Shown here: one piece after another, positions 23,160 through 36,900 of the stretch
Numbering within the stretch: the stretch's first letter is position 1
Layout: each line of letters begins with the position of its first letter
Assembly: GCF_023721935.1 (NCBI RefSeq)
Contig: NC_064816.1
Coordinates: forward strand, 12,641,113 to 12,705,112
Reading direction: 5' to 3'
DNA: 64,000 nt
Source of the DNA: Panthera uncia
Taxonomy: Eukaryota; Chordata; Mammalia; Carnivora; Felidae
Notes under the pieces: model-generated
What the model saw: the letters and a program-made list of their open reading frames with translations, nothing else
Told to the model about the DNA's origin: nothing
The model's database searches: none
Made by a program: the position numbers and the translations under genes

Positions 23160-24500
23160 CCCCCCCCCCCCCCACCATCTTTTTTTTTTTTTTTTAAGGA
23201 GCCCTCCATTTCTCCCTGCCTCTTCATCTATCCCCTGGTGTTGCTGGGCCTTTCTTCCACTCGCTCTCAGCAGTACCGTGTGACTCAGTTTCGCTGACTC
23301 TGGATGTCATACAGGTTTCCTTCCTTTTGTACTTTGGGATGAGGGCAAGTGATGTGGCTTCCCTCCCTTCACAACCCTGGCTTCTAGCAACATGTGCAGA
23401 CACTTCTGACAATGTTTGAGTTATGAAACGTGATCGTGGGGAGATTTTTGTTCCGTTCTCTTCTCCCACTTGGCTTGGCTCTTGTCCGCACAGCTGGTGC
23501 AAGCCGGCTCTCAGATTTTCTGAATTGTACCTGAAGCTGCCAGAGACCAAAATAGCCACCGAGTATGTGACCTCTGGTCTGAGCTTGCAAATCAGGGCTC
23601 CAGGCCAGTCCGAGGAGCTCTGCCCTGGGTATTCTGAGGCTGGGGCCAGAGGCGGATGGCCTTTGAGTCAGCACCCAGGCTAATCCGGTGCCAAGGCTGC
23701 TTGGAATGAGATGTCAGCGACCCGAGTCCAAGGTCTAGCCCTGTTTTCTGATGATGGGGCCAGAAACTCAGCTTTCTCTGGCAGTTTTTGGAGAAATCCT
23801 GGTCTCTGATGATGATCATTAGTGGGCCACCTACAGTATGCCAGGCACATACTGGGTGCAGGGACATGGCTGTAATGGAGGCAAGCTCCTGACCTGGAAG
23901 TTCTAATCCCTATGTCAGAAGAAATGGGAAATAAATCAGAAAAGTAGAGTCTATCATGGACTGTGGACGAAGGACAAGCAAGGAAAGGAGATGGACCTAC
24001 TCACAGAGGGTGAGGGGCCGGGTAGGGGATTCTCAGCCAGGGAGGGCAAAGAGAACACCCAGGAAGAGGTGAAGTGCAGCTGACTCCTGAAGGAAGAGAA
24101 GCAACTAGGTTCGCAGATACCGGCAGGGCATGTTCCAGGCAGCAGGAACAGGAAGTGCAAAGGCCCTGGGGTGGGACGCTGCTAGGCCCTTGGAGGGCTG
24201 TTGGGGCTAGAAGTGGGGTAAGTGTTGGGGAGACGGAGAGAGGGGAAGCCTAGGTCTGCGGAGCCACATCACCTTCTTTCTTTGCAACATAGGAGCCTGC
24301 AGAGGACCTCTGGGCTCTGCACCGCCGCACTGTGGTGCTGGGCTTTCGCTTTATTTCGTCCCCCCCCCCCCAACCTCCTGGCCCGCAGGCTGCTTCTGGG
24401 ACTCCAGGAGGCTCTAGTCGAGTGGCCTTAGGATCCATGCTTCAGTTTCCTCCTCTGTAAAACGCAGCGACTAACGGAGCCTTACCGGCAGGTGGCGGGG
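23160..24500. other. Intergenic upstream of PGPEP1, old repeats only
   Basis: Holds C runs at 23160-23173 and 24360-24371, an ancient repeat at about 23810-24215 and a MIR-like piece near 24437-24470 (CTTCAGTTTCCTCCTCTGTA). No felid SINE and no recognisable gene. Confidence 0.5.
23810..24215 (+). repeat. Ancient interspersed repeat, family unnamed
   Basis: GCCAGGCACATACTGGGTGC, then GGAACAGGAAGTGCAAAGGC and CCTTGGAGGGCTG. Shares this motif order with 38650-39190, so both are copies of one family. Confidence 0.5.
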
Positions 24501-24599
24501 AGGGGACCCAGATAATTCACAGCCGTGAGCAGACAGCGGCGCTCAGTGGGTTCAAGCGGCCACGCCGCACAGGACGAACTGTCCCCATCACTCAGGTGG

Positions 24600-24990
24600 A
24601 GACACTGAGGCCGGGGAAGGCGGGGAGTTGGGCTCTCTCCGGGGGTGAGTGTTCGGTTCTGGGCGCGCACGCAGCGTCTGGCACCCGGGGGCGCGCACGC
24701 CGAGCGGCCTGGCCGGGGGCGGGGCCGGGGCCGGGGGCGGGGCCGGGGGCGGGGCGGCGCGGGATCCGGGCCGCGGGGGCAGCGGCGGCTGCGGGACTCG
24801 CCAGTCCCGACGGGAGCGGGTCCGAGGCGCAGCCTGAGCCCGTCATGGAGCAGCCCAGGAAGGCGGTGGTGGTGACGGGTACGCTGATGGCGGCCGCGGT
24901 GACAGCGGCCGCGGGCAGGGGCGGGTCGGGCGGCTCCAGAGCCGGCGGGGTCGGGAGGGGCGCGGTGGCCGGGCGGGGCAGGTGCTAGGA
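24600..24990 (+). promoter_or_regulatory. PGPEP1: PGPEP1 CpG-rich promoter and 5' UTR
   Basis: Very high CpG content on both sides of the start codon. A G-rich hexamer-like array (GGGGGCGGGGCC units, about 24714-24757) supplies several overlapping GC boxes. No TATA box is seen. The start site is probably within about 24.75-24.82 kb, by position only. Confidence 0.75.
24845..24878 (+). CDS. PGPEP1: PGPEP1 coding exon 1
   Basis: Encodes MEQPRKAVVVT plus the first base of Gly12. Donor G|GTACGC, phase 1. The start context is CCCGTCATGG. Confidence 0.95.
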
Positions 24991-27900
24991 GTCGTCTTAG
25001 GTTTGGAAGATGTCATCGCCCAGCTCAGTCCGCGCAACACGTAGAAAGTGAAGAAGGAGCGCCCCTGTGTTCCCCCTGTCAGGGGTCGGGGCAGGCAAGG
25101 GCGTGGGGGTCCGGTCAAGTGCCCAGCGCGGAGCAGGCCCCTCGGACGTCCTTCCTTCCCCAGGTGAGGACAGTGGCTCTCTGGGCACCTGTCTTCTGTC
25201 TGCCCGGCTGGTGGGCAGGACTGGACTTATCCCTGCCCCTCCCGAGGTCGGGCCTGTCCCCACCCACGGCCCCAGGGGACAAAGGCCAATTTGCGGGCAG
25301 GAAGTGCCCCAGTGACAAATGAACCTCCTGGCAGCCAGTGCTCCCCCAGCCCTGCGCTAAGAGGGGGCTGCTCTCCTGAGGCAAGAGCAGGTGGAAGTCG
25401 GGGGACCTCGAGCGGGTAGCCGCTGTCCCTGTTATCGCCAGGACCGGCTGAGTCAAATATCTTTTCGCCCCGGGCTGTTTATGGGTGAGTCCTTCCCCGC
25501 TGTCACCAACTCCCTGAAACTTAACTTGTTCCTCCTCGAGGAGACTCCGCCTCAGGGCCACGTGGGCGTCAACTTCCGCCGGCCTCTGGTTGGGGGGTCA
25601 TTTTGACCCTCTGTCTGGAGGGGTCAGAGTAGGAGATCCCGCTAAGGTTCACGCAAGTGGTTTGTGGACCCGGGAGGGTGAGGCTGGGCCTGGAATTCTC
25701 AGGAAGATAGAAGAAGGCACTCACTCAGCAGATGTGTGTAACTGGGGCGAGGGTCACTGCCCCACCCCCACCCCCACCCCCACCCGCGCAGCCCTCCTGT
25801 ATCTGGTTATTTGTTCCTCTCGTGTCCACTATGCAGGGAGCCACCGGAGTGGACTTTTTCCTTGCATGAGTTCACGATAGGTTCACCATCTCCATTTGGC
25901 AAAGGGGAAACAGGCTCACAGAGGTCACCCTGTTTGTAGGTGGCTGAGCTGAGACTCATACTTAGTCTATGAAGGAGGAGAGAGGGGGTAGAGAAATGCT
26001 GCCCCCACTGCGGGGGGGGGGGAGCCTGCTGTTCCAGGACACAGCATCCCTTCCGGGGGGTGGGGGCCTTGACACCACCTGGGACCCTCAGTCTTCTTGG
26101 GGGTGTTCATTTTTAGGCAGGGTGACAGGGTGATCAGAGTAGAAGAGCTGTGGACTCTCATGAATCTGGTTTAAAATCCCAGCTCTTCTGCCTTCTGGCT
26201 GTGTGACCTTAGGCAGCTGTTTTCACCTCTCTGTGCCTTAGTCTCCCTCCTGTAAAAGGGGCCCAGGAAGCAGCCTTGGCTGAAAGGGGGATGCGGTGAG
26301 GCCGAGTGCCACAGTGCGTGCAGAGCATCCTCAGGTGGACTCTCTTGGTTTGTAAGTGGGGCTGGAGTTTGAGCAAGCGGACAGGAGGGTGGCAGGGTGG
26401 TGTCCCGTCAGCCTGTCCTGGGAGACACCCACATGCATCCCTTAAGTGCTGTTCCTTACTTTGTGGTGGTTCACGGAGCCCAGAGGCTCTGCACAAAGAC
26501 GGCGAGAAAATAATTGTAGAAGGGGGTCGGGCATAGTGGAGGAAATCACGAGGGGAACAGGCCAGCCCTTTCTGGGCCAAAAGGCCACTGGCCCCTTGCT
26601 GGGCACAAAAGTCAGGTGACGGTGAAGACAAGAAAGGACAGTTAAAAGCGGTTAAGAGCAGAGAAAGGAGGGGGTGCTCCGAAGGCCCCTGGGTGCACCC
26701 AAGAACACAGGACCAGGCCCCCTGACATTGTCCCACGTGGCAGGTGCTCTCGAAGATCCCTGTTCCCCCAGGCGGGGCAGCAGCCTGACCTTGGGCAGGC
26801 TAGAGAAGATCACTGGGTGGTGATACGCTGACTTCCCTGTTTTGGTTTTTGTTTTGTTTTTTTTTTTTTTGCAGGGTTTGGCCCTTTTGGGGAACACACT
26901 GTGAATGCCAGCTGGATTGCAGTGCAGGTAACTCAGATCCGGAGGGTAGGAATCAGGCTTGGGGCTGGGGTCCCCCTGGAAATATATGGCACCAAAGAAG
27001 GGAAGGAATCTATGAAGAGAACGCCTCCCTTGAAGCTTCCTGCAAAACGTTTATGCCCGATACACTCTTCTTTCCACATGGGAACCACTGTCACTTGCAC
27101 CTGTCGGCTTGCTCTGCACCGAGCACTCTGAGTTTCCCCCACAACCCCTTGCATGGCTGGGGGCACTTATTCGTGTGCCCACTTTACTGATGAGGCAACT
27201 GAGGCCCAGAGAGAGTTATCTGAGGTCACACGGTGAGGAGACTAGTATGGCAATTGCCTCAAAGGTACCCCATGCCCCAACCAGGTTTGGGGGTGACCGG
27301 GCAGGGATGTTGGGGGGATGTATTAACCTTGTTGAGAGGATATAATGACCTTCACTGTTGCCTCCCAGCAGCTGGGGGAGGAGAAGGCTGCATATTGGGG
27401 GGGGGGGTGCCTTTCCCACTATCCTGAACAGGTTGTTAGCCTGCAAAGCCTTCCAGTTTCTTTGTCAGATGGGGCATTTGGAGAGACAGACGGGAACAAT
27501 GGGGAGAGAGAAAGAGAGAAACGTTTTCTCCTTATATAAATCAGATCTGCAGAGGCCGGAGCCAAACTCATGTTAATCCTAGCCCATTAGCTGCTTGATT
27601 TAAAGCGTCCCCTGCTTTTCACTCCAGAGCCTTGACTTTGGAGAAAAATCCAAGTTAAAACCTCAACGCATCAACCCCTAGTTGGGGGGCCCCCCACCTC
27701 TGATGCCACCCCTCATATAGACCTCAAAATCTTGGCGACTTTCCTTTTTAAAAAAATGGGCACCCCACCTTCTGAGCGGGACAGAGGGACGGGGTCCCCG
27801 GGACCGCAGATGGAAGCGTGTCCGGGGCTCTGTCCATTGCACCCGCTCCCTGGAGCCCCAGACAAAAAGGAAACAGCGTGTTTCTGAGGACGTTGTGTGT

Positions 27901-30900
27901 CTGGCTTTGTGCGAGTTTCAGACAGGAGCCTTCACGGGGCTGAGTGGACACAAAGCCGTGTGTCTGAATTCCTGGGCCCCAGACACTATGATCTGCATCT
28001 AAATAGGAGAAAAATCAATTAAACAATCTTTGGAAATCCCTCCGGGCTTTGGGATGTGGATGGTGGGGGACGGCAGCTTTTCATCCCGCTGCCGGAGGGG
28101 AAATACCCCCTGATATTTTGGTCGCCCAACTTGCCAGACCTGGCCTCTGGAAGACTTTGAGTTTTCTCCCTCAAGCTTAGGAAACAAGAAGAGAGGCTTC
28201 TCCACCATTCCCTGGATAAAAAGATGCCAACCTTCCCAGATCTGAGCGTTTCCCTTAAAACAAAACCCAAACAAACAAGAAATTGTAGTTGCTCATACAT
28301 ACTTTGAGTGAACGCGTCGGCGTAGCTCCACGAAATTTTCCGCACGTGCACCTTCGCGTCACCCGCGTCTGGATCAAGATCTAGAACATTCCTAGCCCCC
28401 TTCTCTGTGCAGAAGAGCCTTGGTGCCCCTTCCTAGCTATTTCCCCCCAGGCGTAAACCTCTCTGCTGACTCCCCCCCAACTCCCCCGCCCCCGCTGCCG
28501 CCGTGGGTGACACCTGTTCTAGAACTCGGCATCAATGCAGTTGCACTTGGGTCTGGTACCTTCTGCACAGCACAGTGTCTGCGGGTTCCTTCTGTGGGGT
28601 GGCTGGGAGCTCCCCTTGGTGTGTTTTAGTTGACCTGGGTAACACGGATTTGCCCGTGCAAAGGGTGTCCCGTTGGGTGGGTGGAATCCATCCCTCAAGA
28701 AAATGTGTCTCGGCATGTTCTTGCTGTGATCCAGACCTGAGTTCTGAGTCAGTCCCCTCAAGCTGAAGATGGGAATTTTGTTCCCCGGGCTGAGCAGCAG
28801 TTAACTTCCGGTCCCTACTGACTTTTCAGAAGCCCAAGCTGTCATCTGTAGAAAGAACCCCTCCTCTCCCAGGGACCAGCTAACTTCTCTTGTGTGTGTG
28901 TCTCTCTCTCTCTCTGTCTCTCTCACCTTCTCTTTATCTGTCTCTGTGTCTCTCAGACTCCCTCTGGTCTCTCCCTCTTTCCCCTTATGGCTCCATCTTT
29001 CTCTCTGTACATCTGTCTCTGTCTCTGTCTTTCACTCTCTTCTCGCCCCTGTTCCCCCCACCTCCTCTGTCCGTCTGTCTCATCTGACCTTCCTTCTTCA
29101 TGCCTTGGGTGAACGTGTGCTCTAGTGGAGAGTGAACTGTTTCCCACAAGCCACAATGGGGAGGTGGGAGTGCTGGGGACGGAGGGCACCCCCTTTTCAT
29201 CTTTCCCCAGGGTGGCGCTGCCCCTCAGCACCTCTCACAGAAGGGGCTTAATCTTTGGAGTCTCCTGTCTCCCCCTGGGTCTAGGGTGACGGGTGTGGGA
29301 CACTGGCTGCAGATCTCTCTTCCTAGGAGGCTCAGGTGGGTGTCAAGGGCCGGGACCCCCTTGGCTTGGGGCCGTCTGGAGTGTTCCCTGCCCAAGCGCC
29401 ACGAGGAGGAGCTGGGTCACAGGTCCTGGTGACATCACGGGACAATTACTGCCACAGTGAGTCTAGACAGACCTGCTAAGGATATTAACCAGGGAACAAA
29501 GGGGGTCTTTGTCGTGGGGTCAAGGGAATCGGTCAGATGCGGCCTCGCGGCGGGGTCTTGTCAGGTGGACTGGGGTCTAGACAATGCGCCGTCTGGGGCG
29601 TGGGAGCCCTGTTCGTTTCACGGGTGTGTGCTCAGCAGCCACGCTCACCGCGGTGTCGTGGGACTTGGGGTATGCTTGCCGCTCCCCTCCTCCCCCAGGA
29701 GGACTGTCCAGCCCTGCTGGGACAGAAAGCCTCCCGAGGCAAAGAATTCAGCTAGATTACAGGCCACCCGCTTCTGATCACTTCGGATGAGCCTTATATA
29801 GCCGCTCCTTCCCCCGCCACTGCCTTGTTTAAAATTGGGGAATAACTTGCATAAAGCGACACTACAGATCTTTAGCGCCCCTAACACTTCAGTGAAGAGT
29901 ATTTATACCCTTGTCAGGGATATTTCGGTCAACATAGTGACCCATTTCCAGCAACCTGGAATGTTCCCTCCTGCCCCTCATCGCTTCCCCAGCACCCTCC
30001 GCCCTGCCCCCCCCCCCCCCCAAGGCAGCTGCCGTCCTGACCTCAGTCACCTTGCATGAGTTTTTGGTTAGCCTCAGACTGTGACTGAACAAGATGGCCC
30101 AGTCTCTGTGTCCCCCGCGGGCCGGCTGCTTTTGCTTAGCCTGAGTTGGTGGCAGGAGGGCGACCGGCTCTTTTCCCGACTCACCCCCTCCTCCCACTGA
30201 CCTTGGCATTGAGGGGCTTCAGGGTTTGCTCCCAAAGAATGAAACGGCAGGGGCACTGTGGAGGGGTGGGTGGAGGTGGTGGTATATTTTCGGTGGCAGC
30301 TTTCTTAGTTTAGATTTTTTTTGCCCCCCAGATGAGGGGGCGGGGGCTAGGTGATGACCCAGAGCACAGGAGGAGCAAAGATCAGGACAAGAAGGCTACT
30401 CCCAGGGCACCTGGCTGGCTTGGTCAGTGGGGCATGTGACTCTTGATCTCAGGGTTGTGAGTTCGAGCCCCACGTGGGGCATGGAGCCTCCTTAAAAAAG
30501 CAAAAATTGAAAAAAAAGGCAGTGAGTCATTCCATGGCTCCTTGGTGAGGCCACCTCATTCCCCACCACCGAGAACCGATGTGGGCATGTGGCCATCCCA
30601 CTAATGCTCAAGAAACATCACCCAGTGGAGACAGCCCTTGAGTTGATCTAGGCAAGTGACACTGCTCAGAACAGAGTGCCCGTCCTGCCGGGCAGAGAGG
30701 ATCCGTAGGGAGGGCCTGCTGTTCCGAGCCAGGCATCCAGCCTTGGCACATCACATGTCATGGTGGCCACCAGGAGGGTTATGGTGCCCGAGAGAAGGTT
30801 TCTCGGGTTGGTCACCAATAGAGTTAGCATCCTTTGTCCCCCCGCCCACAGAGGTGGTTTCCCCAAGTACACGTGTCTGGGCTTGTGGGTGGCCTGGCCT

Positions 30901-33900
30901 GTGGACAGCTCCCCAACTGGAACCAAACAAGTAAAGGTGATTTTTTGGGGGGAGGGGGCAAGTGAGCGAGGGCAGAGAGAGAATCCCAGGAGGGGCAGAC
31001 AGAGAGAGAGAGAGAGAGAGAACAAGTAGGGGAGGGGCAGAGAGAGGGAGAGGGGATCACAGACAGACTCACACCGTCAGCGCAGAGCCCGACGTGGGGC
31101 TCGAACTCAGAAACCATGAGATCACGACCTGAGCTGAAGTTGGACGCTTAATGGATTGAGCCACCCAGGCGCGCCCCTGCCCTGAGTCATTTAGACGTCA
31201 ATTGCAGACATGACACCCCCTTGACCCCTAACTAATTCACCGTGCATTTCCTAAAACACAACCTCAGCACAATGATTAAAGTCAGACTCCTTTAACATAG
31301 ATGCAATGCTACAACTTACAGCCCTTATTCAGAGTTTGCCAGCCTCCTCATTCATATCCTTCACAGCAGAAGAAAATTCCCCATCGTACATTGCATTCAG
31401 TTGTTCTACCTCTTTAATCCCCTGTAATCTGGAAAGTTCCTCGGTCTTTCTTTGTGTCTCACGTCAGGACACTTGCTGAGAGCCGCTCAGTTCTTTGGAG
31501 AGCGTCCTTCGGTGGGGTTTGTTTGACGTTTCCTCTTGATCACACGGAGGCTGCAGGTTTTGGCAGGAGGTCCTCAGAAGCGATGTTGTGTCCTTCTTGG
31601 TGCATTGTATTGGGAGTCACCAGAGTTTGAAGTGATTTGTGACTGGTGTTGTTGACCTTGATCGGTTGCTAAAGATGAGATCTGGTGGACTTCTCTCCTA
31701 TGATATTATGATCTTGCCCTTTGTAATTAAAAAGTACCCTGTCGTGAGATACTTTGTAGTGTATAAATACTTGTTTAGACTTCCTTTTAGCATCCCCTGG
31801 TGAGTGTTGCCTGAATCAGTTTTTATTTTTTTTATTTTTATTTTTTTTTAATGTTTTTATTTATTTTTGAAGGAGAGAGAGACCGAGCGTGAGCAGGGGA
31901 GGAGCAGAGAGAGAGAGGGAGACATAGAATCTGAGGCAGGCTCCAGGCTCCGAGCCATCAGCCCAGAGCCGGACGTGGGGCTCGAACTCACGAACTGGGA
32001 GATCATGACCTGAGCCAAAGTCGGACGCTTAGCCGACTGAGCCACCCGGGCGCCCCTCCTTTGACACTTTTTTTTGGCCTCCTGCTTTTAGGAGTTTATT
32101 TGTATCCACGTGGACTTAACTGCCCTCAAGATATGACCATGGCTCACTCTCAGTCTTTATTTTGATGTTCAAATTGTCGATGTTCAGATTGTCTCAGATT
32201 TGGCTCGTGGCATTCCCTTCAGGCTGGCTCCTGTGTCCTTTTTGTGTGTCCCCATCATTCTCTGAGCACGTCGCTTTTTGTTGTTTTTTGTTTGGTTGGT
32301 TTTTTGGTTCCAGAGTCAATTTTTGCAAATGAGCTATTTCAGAATAATTTTAGAACCTAACTGACGAATTCAGAAAGATTGCACAGATAATACAAAGGGT
32401 TCCTGCACATGCCTTGCTTGATTTCCCCTAGTGTGAACATCTTAAATAACTACTACATTTCTCGAAATGAAGAAACCAACCCTGGTCCACCACTGTTAGT
32501 AAACTCTGGACTTTGTTCCGGTTTCATGAGTTTTCCCACTAATGTCCTTTTTCTGTACCAGGATCCCATCCAGGATCCTTCATTGCATTTCACCAGGCAT
32601 CTCTTTCTATTTTCTTTTCTGATTTCTACCTGAGTGTTGGATGTCAAGTGCTTCGTGTCCTTTTTTTTAAAAAAAAAATCAAGATTGGGTGCCTGCGTGG
32701 CTCAGTCGGTTAAGCATCTGACTTTGGCCCAGGTCATGATCTCACGGTTCGTGAGTTCGAGCCCCGCATCGGGCTCTGTGCTGACAGCTTGGAGCCTGCT
32801 TCAGATTCTGTGTCTCCCTCTCTCTCTCTCTGCACCTCGCCAGCTCATGCTCACACTCTGTCTCTGTCAAAAATAAATAAACTTAAAAAAAAAATAAAAA
32901 ATAATAAAAAAAAACCAAGATATAATCTTACTGAAATACAATTACGTGCCCTAAAGTTCATCCTGGTACAACCATCACCACTATCTAATTCCAGAACTTT
33001 TTCATCACCCCAGAAAGAAACCCCATGCCATTAACCATCACTCTCCCATTCTTCCTTTTTCCTAGTGCCTGATAACTACTAATTTACTCTCCGTCTCTAT
33101 GGATTTATCTGTTCTGGACATTTTATGTGGGGTCATACATCATGTGGCCTTTTATGTCTGGCTTCTTTCACTCACCATCCCGTTTAACTTATTTTGTATT
33201 TTTTAAAGCATTTTTAAAAATTTTTATTTATTTATTTTGAAAGAGAGAGAGTGGGGGAGGAGCAGAGAGAGAGGGAGAGAGAGAGAATCCCAAGCAGGCT
33301 CCACACTGTCAGCAAGGAGCCTGACACGGGGCTTGAACCCACAAACCGTGAGATCATGACCTGAGCTGAAATCAAGAGCCAAACGCCCAGCTGGCTGAGC
33401 CACCCAGGTGCCCCTCAGTGTCGCATCTTCACAGTCCTTCCCTATTGTAGTGTGTCCGCACTTCATTCCTTTTTACGGCTGAATAATATTCCATTGTGTG
33501 GGCATACTGTGTTTGACTAGCCATTCAATAGTTGATAGCTATTTGGGTTTTTTCCACCTTCTAGTTGTCGTGAATCATGCTGCTATGGACATTCACATAC
33601 AAGTTTTTGTGAGGACGTAGGTTTTCGTTTCATTTCTAGTGCTCAGAAAATCAAAGGAGAACATCAAAGGAAGAGACAGAGCCCGATGCGGGGCACGAAC
33701 TCCCGAACTGTGAGCTCATGACCTGAGACAGAGGCAGATGCTTAACCGACTGAGCCACTCAGGCACCCCTCCTTCCTTTTTAAGGCTGAATATTATTTTA
33801 TATTGTATGGCTAGCCCAAATTTTGTTAATTTGTTAATTTTGTTAATTTCGTTTCTCCTAGGTATACATAGACCTAGGAGGGGGACTGATGGGTCATGTG

Positions 33901-36900
33901 GGAACTCCAGGTTCGCCCATGTAGTTTCCCTGCTCCGGCCTTGGAATCAGCCATTTCAACAAAAAGCCTTCATTTCTGTCCTCAATAATAACATTTAAAA
34001 ACCAGGAGCTGGGGGCTGGGTGTGCTCAGTACTGCTGGGGTGTCGTTACTTGTGAGCTGTCAGTGGGCAGGGGGGGAAGCAACGATGCATCGGCTCACAC
34101 ACCCACCCTTACGTGCACCCATTTCTTTTTATTTAAAAAATTTTTTGAATGTTTATATATTTTTAAGAGAGAGAAAGAGAGCGAGCACGCACGGGTGGCG
34201 GAAGGGCAGAGACAGAGGGAGACCCAGAATCCGAAGCGGGCTCCAGGCTCTGAGCTGTCAGCACAGAGCCTGAGGCAGGGCTCGAACTCACGGACCGTGA
34301 GATCATGAGCTGAGCTGAAGTCAGACACTTAACCGACCGAGTCACCCAGGCACGTGTAGATTTAAAAAAAAAAAAAAAAAATTTTTAACGTTTATTTATT
34401 TTTGAGAGAGACAGAGACAGAATGCAAGTGGGTTAGGGACAGAGAGAGAGGGAGACACAGAATCCGAAGCAGGCTCCAAGCCATCAGCACAGAGCCCAAT
34501 GTGGGGCTCGAACCCACAGAGCTGTGAGATCGTGACCTGAGCCGAAGTCAGACACTCAACCGACTGAGCCACCCAGGCGCCCCAGGCACCCGTAGATTTT
34601 AGATTCCCCATCGCGATGGGGAGAAAAGGCAGAGAGAGGAATTCCAGAAAGTTCTGCAGGGTTTTAAATTGGAATCGGGATAGTTCCCAGCTTTCAACAA
34701 GTGAAGAAGTACGGGTGGCAAGGAGCCAAAGGCTGAATCTCCAAGGGGGAGAGTCCGGGGCATGGGGAGCAGAGCGCTCAGATTCCTGACTCAGGGACAG
34801 GAGCGGAAGAGCAGCTATGTTACCTCCTGTTACCAGCGCCACCCCCACCCCCACCCCCAGCCTGATGTGGACGTGATCGCAGAAGCCTTTAGTGCCTGCG
34901 CCCTGGGGGCGGGGTGGGGGGGGGGAAACTAGCCAAAGGGAAGACAGTTAATACAGACCATGGCTTCCTGCCTTGCTTTTTCTTTGTCCTTTTAAAACGG
35001 TGAGAAAATCAAGGAAGAAATCAAGGAGAAAATCAAGGGAGAACATCAAAGGAAGAGACAGAGCCCGATCTGGGGCACGAACTCCCGAACTGTGAGATCA
35101 TGACCTGAGACAGAAGCAGAGGCTTAACCGACTGAGCCACCCAGGCACCCCTCCTTCCTTTTTAAGGCTGAATATTATTTTATATCGTATGGCTAGCCCA
35201 AATTTTGTTAATCCATTCATTAGTTGATGGACATATTGGTTATTTCCGCCTTTGGCTTTGGTGTATAATGCTGTTATGAACATGGGTGTATAAATGTACA
35301 TTCAGGACCCCGCTTTCAATATTTTGTATAGAGACCTAGAAGGGGAGTTGCTGAATCGTATGGTAATCCTGTGTTTAACTTTTTTTTTTTTTTTTTCAAC
35401 ATTTTTTTATTTATTTTTGGGACAGAGAGAGACAGAGCATGAACGGGGGAGGGGCAGAGAGAGAGGGAGACACAGAATCGGAAACAGGCTCCAGGCTCCG
35501 AGCCATCAGCCCAGAGCCCGACGCGGGGCTCGAACTCACGGACCGCGAGATCGTGACCTGGCTGAAGTCGGACGCTCAACCGACTGCGCCACCCAGGCGC
35601 CCCCTGTGTTTAACTTTTTGAGGAACCACAAACTGTTTCCCACAGCAGCTGCACCATTTCACTTTCGTTTTTTTTGTTTTTGTTTTTGTTTTTGTTTTTT
35701 TCAAAGACTTTATTTTTAAGTAATCTCTCCACTCAAGGTGGGGCTTGAACTCACAACCTTGAGGTCAAGAGTCACGTGCGCCACCGACTGAGCCAGCCAG
35801 GCAACCCTGCACCATTTTACTTTCCAACTTCTCCACGTTATTTCTTGTCTTTTTGATATTAGCCATTCTGACAGGTGTGAGGGGATCCCTTGTTGGGATT
35901 TTGATTTGCATTGCCCTGACGACTGATCTTTTCATGTACTCATTGGCAATTTCGTATAGCTTCTTTGGAGAAATGTCTATACATATCCTTTGCCTATTTT
36001 AAATTAAAAAAAAAAAACATTTTAGAGAGGGTGCGCAAGCTGGGGAGAGGGGCAGAGGGAGAGAGAGAATCTTAAGCAGTCTCCGCGCTCAGCACAGAGC
36101 CCGACATGGGGCTTGAGCCCACGCCCCTGGGATCATATGACCTGAGCCCAAATCAAGAGTCTGATGCTCAACCGACTGAGGCAGGTGCCCCCGGCCTTTG
36201 CCTATTTTAAAACTGCGTTGTTAATTTCGTTGTTCTTCTTGTTATTGAGTTGTAGGCATTCTTTATATCTTCAAGGTTTTGATTCCTTGTCAGATACGTG
36301 ATTGCAAATGTTTCCCCTCATTCCATGGGCTGTCGTTTCACTCTGTTGATTGTGTTCTTTGGTGCACAAAAGTTTTCCATTCTTATCAAACCGAATTTCT
36401 CGGTTTTTGTTTTATTGTCTGTGATTTCGGTGTTGTTGAATTTGTTTTTCAGAGGAAAAAAAGAGCTCAGTGGGTCTCTTCGTAGGGACTAGGGGAAGAT
36501 TCATTTATAAATTCTCAAATTTTTCCCCTGCCTCTAGGATGTGCTGAGTCAGAGATCAGAAAAGGAGGTTTTGATTTCGGTCGTCAAACTTGATCCGTAT
36601 GGATTTTTAAAAAATTGCTCTTTGGGGCGCCTGGGTGGCTCAGCCGGTTGAGCGTCCGACTTCAGCTCAGGTCATGATCTCGAGGTCCGTGAGTTCGAGC
36701 CCCGCGTCGGGCTCTGTGCTGACAGCTCGGAGCCTGGAGCCTGCTTCGGATTCTGTGTCTCCCTCTCTCTCTGCCCCTTCCCTGCTCATGCTCTGTCTCT
36801 GTCTCAAAAATAAATAAATAAACTTATCTTTTATTTTTATTTTTTAACGTTTATTTATTAACGTTTATTTATAAGTTGCTGGAAACAGTTTGATCCTTTC

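Larger units (their letters stand above)
31200..33644 (-). mobile_element. Old L1 3' region, broken by three SINEs
   Basis: Antisense L1 landmarks: GTGAACATCTTAAATAACTA, GGATCCCATCCAGGATCC, GTACAACCATCACCACTATC, TAATATTCCATTGTGTGG. SINEs at 31840, 32686 and 33205 divide it. The 31200-31835 part is the most diverged and least certain. Confidence 0.7.
35152..36600 (-). mobile_element. Old L1 3' region into ORF2 flank, broken by three SINEs
   Basis: CTATGAACATGGGTGTA-like text, GAGGAACCACAAACTGTTTC, TGACAGGTGTGAGGGGATCC, TTGTAGGCATTCTTTATATC in L1 antisense order. SINE insertions with clear TSDs at 35385, 35666 and 36004. Confidence 0.82.

Noticed and set aside
36624..36720. Possible tRNA genes at GGCTCAG...GGTTCGAGCCCC motifs
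   Set aside because: These are the A and B boxes of tRNA-derived SINE heads; no full cloverleaf or mature tRNA end is present.
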